From assembly GCF_001281315.1 (NCBI RefSeq), contig NZ_CP012479.1, forward strand, positions 1,612,001 to 1,676,000: 64,000 nt of DNA, given 5' to 3'. Below are positions 16,854-23,833 of this stretch, piece by piece. Numbering within the stretch: position 1 is the first letter of the stretch; every line of letters begins with the position of its first letter. The notes under the pieces were generated by a model. That model saw only the letters and a list, made by a program, of their open reading frames with translations, was not told the DNA's origin and did no database searches. The position numbers and the translations under genes are program-made. Origin of the DNA: Arthrobacter sp. ERGS1:01 (lineage in GTDB: Bacteria > Actinomycetota > Actinomycetes > Actinomycetales > Micrococcaceae).

Positions 16854-17635
16854 GCGCCCTGACAGCCGGCGCGCACACGGCCATCCTCACGGGCAGGGCG
16901 TTGCGCGGCTTCTTCCGTTTCCCCATGTACCTGGCCATGAACCTGATCCAGCCCGTCATCTGGCTGCTGCTGTTCGGCCAGCTGTTCAAGTCGGTCGTCA
17001 GCATTCCGGGATTCACCGGCGGCGGCAACTACCTGGTGTTCCTGACCCCCGGCATCGTGATGATGATGGCACTCTTTGGCAGCGCCTGGGCCGGGACGTC
17101 GTACATCCAGGACATGGACAGCGGGGTCATGGACCGGTTCCTCGCCTCGCCCACCAACCGCGGCGCCATGATCGTGGCGACCATGCTGTACCAGGCCGTG
17201 CTGACGGTGATCCAGACGGTCGTGGTGCTGGGCGTTGCCTGGCTGGCCGGTGCGAGGTTCGACGGCGGCTGGCTGGGGCTCGTAGTGCTCTTGCTGGCCG
17301 CGGTGCTGCTGACAAGCGTGTTCTCGGCCTTCTCCAACGCCGTGGCGTTGCTGACCGGTGACCACACCGCCCTCATCGGGATCTCGCAGCTGATCTCCTT
17401 CCCGCTGATGTTCCTGAGTTCGGCCATCATGGACACGGGCCTTTCCCCTGCGTGGGTGCGCCAGGTGGCCCGCTTCAACCCCTTCGAGTGGGCCGTGGTG
17501 GCCGGGCGCGGCGCCCTGCAAACCGTCCCGGACTGGGGCGTCGTCTGGGCCAACCTCGGCCTGCTCGCCGGCCTGGCCGTGGTCATGTCCTGGCTGGCCG
17601 CGCGGGCGTTTGGCGGCTACCAGCGCTCCCTCTAG
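16850..17635 (+). CDS. ABC-2 type transporter permease, DrrB-like
   Basis: This 261-residue membrane protein pairs with the preceding ATPase. It has a short cytoplasmic N-terminus, about six hydrophobic helices, and the family segment FNPFEWAVVAGRGAL near the C-terminus. Its ATG overlaps the ATPase stop. The pair forms a multidrug or lipid exporter of the DrrAB type. The substrate cannot be read from the sequence. Confidence 0.87.
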   Translation: MSALTAGAHTAILTGRALRGFFRFPMYLAMNLIQPVIWLLLFGQLFKSVVSIPGFTGGGNYLVFLTPGIVMMMALFGSAWAGTSYIQDMDSGVMDRFLASPTNRGAMIVATMLYQAVLTVIQTVVVLGVAWLAGARFDGGWLGLVVLLLAAVLLTSVFSAFSNAVALLTGDHTALIGISQLISFPLMFLSSAIMDTGLSPAWVRQVARFNPFEWAVVAGRGALQTVPDWGVVWANLGLLAGLAVVMSWLAARAFGGYQRSL

Positions 17636-17652
17636 CGCCGTAACGGGCGCTA

Positions 17653-17695
17653 CGGCCGTCTTGTCCACCGGATCGACATGTGGACAGGGCGGCCG
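17653..17695. repeat. Imperfect inverted repeat between exporter and aminotransferase
   Basis: Sixteen-base arms (17653-17668 and 17680-17695) match at 14 positions around an 11-base loop. It could end the exporter transcript or be a regulatory dyad for the aminotransferase, whose start lies 32 bases further on. Confidence 0.45.
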
Positions 17696-17727
17696 TTTGC
17701 CATGCCGATTGTGTGAAGATGGATCAC

Positions 17728-18975
17728 ATGCGTCCCATGCAACACTCCAGCAAACTCGCCAACGTACGGTATGAACTGCGCGGCCCCATTCTCCACGCGG
17801 CCCAGAAAATGGAGGCCGAAGGCCACCGAATACTGCGCATGAACCTGGGCGACACCGCCCCGTTTGGCCTGGAGGCGCCCGAATCCATCGTGGTGGACAT
17901 GATCCACCACCTGCGCGGGGCACAGGGCTACAGCGACTCCAAGGGCATCTTCTCCGCCCGCACCGCCATCTCGCAGTACTACCAGACCAAGGGCCTGATG
18001 CAGATCGGCGTCGAGGACATCTTCGTGGGCAACGGCGTGAGCGAACTGATCTCCATGACGCTCCAGGCCTTTCTGGAAAACGGCGACGAGGTCCTCATCC
18101 CGGCCCCCGACTACCCGCTGTGGACGGCGTCCGTGACGTTGACAGGCGGCGTACCCGTCCACTACCTCTGCGAGGAGGACAACCAGTGGTGGCCCGACAT
18201 GGCCGACGTCGAGGCAAAGATCACGGCCAACACCCGCGCCATCGTCATCATCAACCCCAACAACCCCACGGGCGCCGTCTACCCCCGGCACATCCTGGAA
18301 AAGTTCATTGAACTGGCCCGCCGGCACGACCTCGTCATCTTCTCGGACGAGATCTACGAGAAGATCCTCTACGACGGACGCAGCCACATCCACATGGCAT
18401 CCCTGGCCGACGACGTCTGCACGCTCACCTTCAGCGGGCTCTCCAAGGCGTACCGGATGCCCGGCTACCGGGCCGGCTGGGTCGCCCTGTCGGGGCCGCG
18501 CGCCGCGATGGCCGGCTTCAAGGAATCCCTGGAACTGATCGCCTCGCTGCGCCTGTGCTCCAACGTCCCGGCCCAGCACGCCATCCAGACGTCCCTGGGC
18601 GGCTACCAGAGCATCAACGACCTCACCAAGCCCGGCGGGCGCTTGCACGACCAACGCGACAGGGCCTCCGAGCTCCTCAACGCCATCCCCGGTGTGTCCT
18701 GTGTGCCCGCCGCCGGCGCCATGTACCTGTTCGTCAAGCTGGATCCGGCCCTGTACCCGATCGAGTCGGATGAGAAATTCGTGATCGACCTGCTGCAGGA
18801 CCAAAAGATCCTGGTCAGCCACGGCACGGCCTTCCACTGGCCCACGCCGGACCACTTCCGCTTCGTGATCCTGCCCTCCGTGGGCGACATCGAGGAGGCC
18901 GTGCGCCGCATTTCCGTCTTCCTGGCCGTGTACCGCCGCAAGGCTACGCTGGTCGGCACGGCCGCCGGGGAATAG
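17728..18975 (+). CDS. Pyridoxal-phosphate aminotransferase, AlaA-like
   Basis: This is a class I/II aminotransferase of the AlaA/YfbQ group, which makes alanine from pyruvate and glutamate. The family segments are IINPNNPTGAVYP, FSDEIYEKILYDG and FSGLSKAYRMPGYRAGW, whose Lys (about residue 240) forms the PLP aldimine. I prefer the ATG at 17728, with GATGGA upstream; ATGs at 17719 and 17737 are alternatives, and the longer frame has no ribosome site. It is monocistronic, about 90 bases after the exporter. The exact amino donor is inferred from family similarity. Confidence 0.82.
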   Translation: MRPMQHSSKLANVRYELRGPILHAAQKMEAEGHRILRMNLGDTAPFGLEAPESIVVDMIHHLRGAQGYSDSKGIFSARTAISQYYQTKGLMQIGVEDIFVGNGVSELISMTLQAFLENGDEVLIPAPDYPLWTASVTLTGGVPVHYLCEEDNQWWPDMADVEAKITANTRAIVIINPNNPTGAVYPRHILEKFIELARRHDLVIFSDEIYEKILYDGRSHIHMASLADDVCTLTFSGLSKAYRMPGYRAGWVALSGPRAAMAGFKESLELIASLRLCSNVPAQHAIQTSLGGYQSINDLTKPGGRLHDQRDRASELLNAIPGVSCVPAAGAMYLFVKLDPALYPIESDEKFVIDLLQDQKILVSHGTAFHWPTPDHFRFVILPSVGDIEEAVRRISVFLAVYRRKATLVGTAAGE

Positions 18976-19075
18976 TTTTCGCTACGTCCCGGTTCTGCAA
19001 TGTAGATGCAAACGCATATTCATTGCCGGGCGTTGCAGGACCCCGGCGTTCTAGTGGAAATGGACGGTAACCACC

Positions 19076-20119
19076 ATGGCAGCAGCTGAGATTGAACTTG
19101 GCCTGGACACCTTCGGCGACACCACGCTGGGGGCCGACGGCGCACCCAAGCCGGCCGCACAGGTGATTCGCGACGTCGTCGAACAAGCCAAGCTGGCCGA
19201 CGCCCTGGGCCTTGACTACTTTGGCATCGGCGAACACCACCGCGAGGACTTCGCCATCTCCGCCCCGGACATGGTGCTGTCGGCGATCGCCGGGCAGACC
19301 AAGAACATCCGGCTGGGTTCGGCCGTGACGGTGCTTAGCAGCGACGACCCCATCCGCGTCTTCCAGCGCTTCTCCACGCTCGACGCCGTCTCCGGCGGCC
19401 GCGCGGAGGTCACCCTGGGCAGGGGATCGTTCACGGAATCGTTCCCGCTGTTCGGCCTTGACCTGGCCCAGTACGAGGAACTGTTCGAGGAAAAGCTGGA
19501 ACTGTTCAGCGAGGTCCGCAAGCAGGGGCCCGTGAGCTGGGACGGCAAGACCCGCCCGGCGCTGAACGAGCAAATGGTGTACCCGCACACCGAGTCGGGA
19601 CTGCTGAAGTCCTGGGTTGCCGTGGGCGGCAGCCCGCAGTCCGTGGTCCGGGCCGCCCACTACGGTCTTCCCCTCATGCTCGCCATCATTGGCGGCGAGC
19701 CGCTGCAGTTTGCCCCGTTCGCCGACCTCTACCACCGTGCGCTGAAGGAATTCGGCCAGCCGGAGCAGCCCATCGGCGTCCACTCGCCGGGCCACATCGC
19801 CGACACCGACCAGGAAGCCCTCGACGAGCTGTGGCCGCACTACTCGGCCATGCACAACAGGATCGGCCGCGACCGCGGCTGGCCGCCCATGACCCGCGGC
19901 CAGTTCAACGCCACGGCGGGGCCCGACGGCGCGCTCATGGTCGGCTCACCCGAAACCGTGGCGAAGAAGATCATCAAGGTCGCCAAGGCGTTGGGGCTGT
20001 CCCGTTTCGACCTCAAGTACAGCCATGGCACGCTCCCGCACGAGGCCATGCTCAAGAGCATCGAACTGTACGCCACCAAGGTGGCCCCGCTGGTCCGCGA
20101 AGGCCTCAAGCAGGCATAG
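19076..20119 (+). CDS. LLM-class flavin-dependent oxidoreductase (luciferase-like)
   Basis: This 347-residue protein has the bacterial luciferase-like TIM-barrel fold. Family marks are the N-terminal ELGLDTFGD strand, GLDYFGIGEHHRED, the SGGRAEVTLGRGSF segment and a C-terminal GSPETVAKKI. Such enzymes use reduced flavin to oxygenate or reduce small molecules. No flavin reductase gene is adjacent. It is transcribed alone and ends in a large hairpin facing the convergent pirin remnant. Its substrate is unknown. Confidence 0.85.
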   Translation: MAAAEIELGLDTFGDTTLGADGAPKPAAQVIRDVVEQAKLADALGLDYFGIGEHHREDFAISAPDMVLSAIAGQTKNIRLGSAVTVLSSDDPIRVFQRFSTLDAVSGGRAEVTLGRGSFTESFPLFGLDLAQYEELFEEKLELFSEVRKQGPVSWDGKTRPALNEQMVYPHTESGLLKSWVAVGGSPQSVVRAAHYGLPLMLAIIGGEPLQFAPFADLYHRALKEFGQPEQPIGVHSPGHIADTDQEALDELWPHYSAMHNRIGRDRGWPPMTRGQFNATAGPDGALMVGSPETVAKKIIKVAKALGLSRFDLKYSHGTLPHEAMLKSIELYATKVAPLVREGLKQA

Positions 20120-20131
20120 CCCGCCCCGCTT

Positions 20132-20204
20132 GGTCTGTGTTGCAGTTGTTGCACGAAAATCGCCTCAAAACCGCATTATTCGTCGAATAACTGCAACACA
20201 GACC
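20132..20204. terminator. Nested hairpins between convergent genes
   Basis: Perfect 16-base arms GGTCTGTGTTGCAGTT and AACTGCAACACAGACC (20132-20147, 20189-20204) enclose a 41-base loop. The loop's end contains a second hairpin, TTATTCG-t-CGAATAA (20176-20190), that overlaps the right arm, so the two cannot form together. It probably ends both convergent transcripts. Confidence 0.6.
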
Positions 20205-20214
20205 GTGGGGGCGG

Positions 20215-21200
20215 TCAGTTCGGGTTGATCCGCGGCCGGAGGGTGACGGTGGGCATGCCCGGCGCCGGGAGGGGGGCATCGCTTTGGTTCGCCGGCAGCC
20301 CAAATTGGGGTTCGGCGTCGTCCGGCAGCCCGGCAGCGGTGATTTCCGCCTGCCACGCCGCACGGAACGCCACGATCTCCTCGTGGCTGCGCCCCACGAA
20401 GTTCCACCACATGACGATCGACTCGCCCAGCGGCGTCCCGCCGATCAGCAGCAGCCGCACCGGCTCCGTGCCGGCCTGCAGGGTCACGCCGGGCCGGCCG
20501 GGCCCCACGTACCCGAGTTCGCCGTAGCCGAGTTCCTGACCGGCCACCGTGAGCGACCCCGAATCGATCAGGAAACCGTGTTCAAAGGCGGGGTCCAGCT
20601 CAAAGGTGACGGACGCACCGGCATCGATGCATACCTCGGCGCCCACCAGGGGGAGTAGGTCCGCACGGGGGAGCTCTGCCCGGCCAATGTGCCAAGGAAA
20701 ACGCTCACCGTGGCGCCATTCGCCGTCACCGGCTCGGGGCGGTAGTGCTCAAAGCCGGGCGCCTCAAAGCGTGATCCGTCCGGCAGGGCAACCCACAACT
20801 GCGCGCCATGGAGCACCGTGGTCCCCGGCGTCGAGTACTCGGAATGGCTGATGCCGCGCCCGGCCGTCATCAGATTCAGCTCCCCGGGCCGCACCATGGC
20901 GTGATATCCGGCACTGTCCGTGTGCTCCACCTCGCCGGTAAACAGCCAGCTGACGGTTTGCAAACCCGTATGCGGGTGGGACGGGACGGCCATGCCGCCG
21001 GTGGCCGCAACGTTGTCCGGCCCGTAGTGGTCCACGAAACACCAGGCCCCGATCAACGAGCGGCTGCGCTGGGGAAGCGTGCGCCGCACCGTCATGGCGC
21101 GCGGCCCGCCCAGCGGCACGCTGCGCGGTTCCAGGACCTCCACGACGCCCGGATTGCTGGGGCAAAGCAGCTCTTCGGGACGCGATTCCAAATTGCTCAC
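20215..21200 (-). pseudogene. Pirin-family protein gene, interrupted by a frameshift
   Basis: The first part, from the GTG at 21200 (GGTGG upstream), encodes a pirin N-terminal cupin with metal ligands in SHPHTGLQTVSW and the EVEHTDSAGYH segment. The second part, in another frame, encodes the C-terminal cupin (FLIDSGSLTVAGQELGYGEL to the end). The frames break at a run of five G on the plus strand (20649-20653). One more G would restore ...SPVRTYSPLVGAEVCIDAG..., the continuous family sequence. It is therefore a recent one-base deletion, a slippage-prone tract or a sequencing error. Pirins are cupin proteins, some with quercetinase activity. Confidence 0.85.
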
Positions 21201-21497
21201 GGGGTGCCACCTTTCACGCGGCGGCCCCGCTCCGGTGCAGAGCCGGCCACCTTGAATTTGCCTGCCTGGCATGAAGCCTAGTGCGTCCGGGGGCCCGGCG
21301 GCAGCGTTCCCGGCCCGGCCGGTTTGGCGGCGTGGGGCAAGCGCGGCTAACCGTGCGGTGGCGAATCATCATAGAATTCTCTGTGGTTGCCTTCCGCGCG
21401 CACCGGCTGCGCCACGTTCCGGCAATGCCGCTCGCGGTGTTTCTCCGACTAGACTTTTCGAAGCTTCGTTTTTGCCCCCAATAGAAATGGACCGCGG
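21201..21497. promoter_or_regulatory. Intergenic region between divergent pirin and phosphate transporter genes
   Basis: This 297-base region holds promoters for both genes. I see a TAGACT -10-like hexamer near 21450 and the palindrome CGAAGCTTCG near 21459-21468, upstream of the transporter start. No clear Pho box or riboswitch was recognised. Confidence 0.35.
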
Positions 21498-23012
21498 GTG
21501 GATCTCACCTTCATGGTCGTGCTTGTCATAGCACTGGCCCTCTTCTTTGATTTTACGAACGGCTTTCACGACACAGCCAACGCGATGGCCACACCCATCG
21601 CCACCGGTGCCATCAAGCCAAAGACGGCGGTCGCCCTGGCCGCGGTCCTGAATCTGGTCGGTGCATTCCTGTCCACGGAGGTGGCCAAGACCATCTCCGG
21701 CGGCATCATCAACGAGGGGCCCGGCGGTGTCGCCATCACCCCCCAACTCATCTTTGCCGGGTTGATGGGCGCCGTGCTGTGGAACCTCTTCACCTGGCTC
21801 CTGGGCCTGCCGTCAAGTTCCTCGCACGCCCTGTTCGGCGGCCTGATCGGTGCGGCCATCGTGGGCACCTGGTCCTTTGGCGCCGTGAACTTCGCCGTGG
21901 TCCTGTCCAAGGTGATCCTGCCGGCCCTGCTGGCACCGGCGATTGCCGGCGGCGTGGCCTATCTGTGCACGAAGATGGCTTATGGCATCACCCGTCGCGC
22001 GGATCCGGACTCCGGTGACAAACTGACCCAAAAGCGTGGCGGCTTCCGCTACGGACAGGTCTTCTCCTCCTCCCTCGTGGCCCTGGCGCACGGCACCAAC
22101 GACGCCCAGAAGACCATGGGTGTCATCACCTTGCTGCTGATCGCCTCGAACATGCAGACCCCGGGAACGGGACCGCACATCTGGGTCATCACGGCCTGTG
22201 CCGTGGCGATCGCCGCGGGCACCTACGCCGGCGGCTGGCGCATCATCCGCACCCTCGGCTCCGGGCTGACCGACGTCAAGCCCGCCCAGGGCTTCGCGGC
22301 CGAAACCAGCACCGCGGCCGCCATCCTGGCCTCCAGCCACCTCGGCTTCGCCCTGTCCACGACGCACGTTGCCTCCGGCTCCGTGGTCGGCTCGGGCCTG
22401 GGCCGGAAGGGGTCCACGGTCCGTTGGGGCGCCATCGGCAAGATCAGCCTCGGCTGGCTGTTCACGCTGCCCGCCGCGGCCGTCGTCGGCGGCCTGGCCG
22501 CACTGATCTCCAAGGCCGGCACCGCCGGTTTCATCACCGTGGCGGTCCTTGGCCTGAGCGCCATCCTGGTCATGTTCGTGCTGTCCCAGCGCGAGACCGT
22601 TGACCACAACAACGCCATCAGCGACGTTGACGCCGTGGGTGAGGCCTTGCACATTCCCAACAAGAAGGAACGTGAACGCCTCGCCGCCAAGGCCCGCATG
22701 GCCGCAAAGGTTGCCGAGAAGGCTGCCAAGCGTGCCGAGGAGGCGGCAGCCCTGCGCGCCGCCGCCCAGGAAGCCCTGGACCGTGCGGACACCGCCGTGC
22801 TGAAGGCCATGACGGCCGTTGCCGTCAACGCCAACGCGACGAAGATCGCGGACAAGCACAAGAAGAAGACCAAGAAGAAGCCGGGCCACACGGACGGACA
22901 CGCCTCGAAGCCGGCCGCTCCGAAACCGGCTGCTGTGAAGCCTGCCGTCGACGAGGCCGTGGTGGGGAGCGCCGCCCCCGCGGTGTCCGTAACCGAGGAG
23001 GATAACAAATGA
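21498..23012 (+). CDS. pit: Inorganic phosphate transporter, Pit family, with charged C-terminal tail
   Basis: The protein is a low-affinity phosphate transporter, 504 residues. Both Pit repeats are visible: DFTNGFHDTANAMATPIATGA near the N-terminus and SLVALAHGTNDAQKTMG near residue 190, followed by many membrane helices. After about residue 385 there is a soluble Ala/Lys/Glu-rich helix likely to form a coiled coil, then a KKKTKKK stretch and a Pro/Ala tail. I start at the GTG at 21498; an ATG at 21513 is the alternative. Its stop overlaps a small membrane-protein gene. Confidence 0.88.
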   Translation: MDLTFMVVLVIALALFFDFTNGFHDTANAMATPIATGAIKPKTAVALAAVLNLVGAFLSTEVAKTISGGIINEGPGGVAITPQLIFAGLMGAVLWNLFTWLLGLPSSSSHALFGGLIGAAIVGTWSFGAVNFAVVLSKVILPALLAPAIAGGVAYLCTKMAYGITRRADPDSGDKLTQKRGGFRYGQVFSSSLVALAHGTNDAQKTMGVITLLLIASNMQTPGTGPHIWVITACAVAIAAGTYAGGWRIIRTLGSGLTDVKPAQGFAAETSTAAAILASSHLGFALSTTHVASGSVVGSGLGRKGSTVRWGAIGKISLGWLFTLPAAAVVGGLAALISKAGTAGFITVAVLGLSAILVMFVLSQRETVDHNNAISDVDAVGEALHIPNKKERERLAAKARMAAKVAEKAAKRAEEAAALRAAAQEALDRADTAVLKAMTAVAVNANATKIADKHKKKTKKKPGHTDGHASKPAAPKPAAVKPAVDEAVVGSAAPAVSVTEEDNK

Positions 23013-23233
23013 TCGACTGGCTGGCATTTGTTGTTGTTGCCATCACCACCTTGGTCGGCGCCGGTTTTGTGGTTGCCATGTACTCACTGGGCGTGAGGCT
23101 CTTCGCCTTCAGCGGCGACGGCACCGCGGCGGCCAACAAGTCCGCCAAGTGGGGCGCCTTCGCCTGCTTCGGCGTCTGCGGCCTGACCGTCCTGTTCGGC
23201 ATCTACCTGATTGTGCCGTTCTTCCACAAATAG
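23009..23233 (+). CDS. Small two-helix membrane protein coupled to pit
   Basis: This 74-residue protein has two hydrophobic helices (about residues 4-30 and 48-70) separated by a short polar loop with FSGDGTAAANKSAKWG. Its ATG overlaps the pit stop (ATGA), so it is co-translated with the transporter. It has no function I recognise. An accessory or stability role for the transporter is inferred only from coupling. A terminator follows immediately. Confidence 0.7.
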   Translation: MIDWLAFVVVAITTLVGAGFVVAMYSLGVRLFAFSGDGTAAANKSAKWGAFACFGVCGLTVLFGIYLIVPFFHK

Positions 23234-23244
23234 GACCGTGCCTG

Positions 23245-23307
23245 AACGTTCGACGCCGGCACCTGACTCCCGTTTACAGCGGAAGGCGGGTGCCGGCGTC
23301 GAACGTT
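23245..23307. terminator. Bidirectional terminator
   Basis: Perfect 19-base arms (23245-23263 and 23289-23307) begin with AACGTTCGACGCCGG and enclose 25 bases. It lies between the small membrane-protein gene and the convergent thioesterase gene, so it can serve both. Confidence 0.75.
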
Positions 23308-23318
23308 TAACGTACGGC

Positions 23319-23777
23319 TTAGACGTCCAGGATCATGTTCGTGATGCGGGCCGTGGAGAGCCGGCGGCCGGCGTCGTCCGTCATGACCACCTCATGTGTG
23401 GCCAGCGTCCGGCCCAGGTGCAGCGCCGTGGCCGTGCCCGTCACGAGGCCGGCGGTGACGGCGCGGTGGTGCGTGGCGCCGATCTCGATGCCCACGGCCC
23501 GGCGTGCCGGCCCGGCGTGCAGGTAGGCGGCAAAGGAGCCCAGCGTTTCGGCCAGCACCAGGTGCGCCCCGCCGTGCAACAGGCCCGCCACCTGCGTGTT
23601 TCCGCTCACTGGCATGGTGGCCGTCATGAGCTCCGGCGTCATGTGGGTGAACACGATTCCGAGCTTCACCACCAGCGCACCAACGCCCATGGTGGCGAGC
23701 TGGGCGTGCAGGTGTTCGGGGACGCCGGCGGCAATGAGTTCATCGGTGAAGGGAGGCGGCGTGAAATTATCATCCAT
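23319..23777 (-). CDS. PaaI-family hotdog-fold thioesterase
   Basis: This 152-residue hotdog protein resembles PaaI/YbgC-type acyl-CoA thioesterases (for example the 1,4-dihydroxy-2-naphthoyl-CoA thioesterase group). The segment AGLLHGGAHLVLAETLGSFAA carries the HGG motif and the catalytic acidic residue. I start at the ATG at 23777; the longer frame would overlap the polA promoter. It is monocistronic and divergent from polA. The acyl group is unknown. Confidence 0.78.
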   Translation of the reverse strand: MDDNFTPPPFTDELIAAGVPEHLHAQLATMGVGALVVKLGIVFTHMTPELMTATMPVSGNTQVAGLLHGGAHLVLAETLGSFAAYLHAGPARRAVGIEIGATHHRAVTAGLVTGTATALHLGRTLATHEVVMTDDAGRRLSTARITNMILDV

Positions 23778-23789
23778 GATGACTAGGCT
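23761..23789 (+). promoter_or_regulatory. Candidate polA promoter
   Basis: A TAGGCT -10-like hexamer (23784-23789) is preceded by GTGAAA at 23761-23766 with a 17-base spacer. It overlaps the start of the divergent thioesterase gene. Confidence 0.4.
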
Positions 23790-23833
23790 GGACTGAATCT
23801 GCCAAGACGGCCCCCCAAACACCTGTTCCCGCT

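Noticed and set aside
20215..20646. A separate small cupin gene.
   Set aside because: It is the C-terminal half of a pirin gene whose N-terminal half is in the frame next to it; one extra G joins them.
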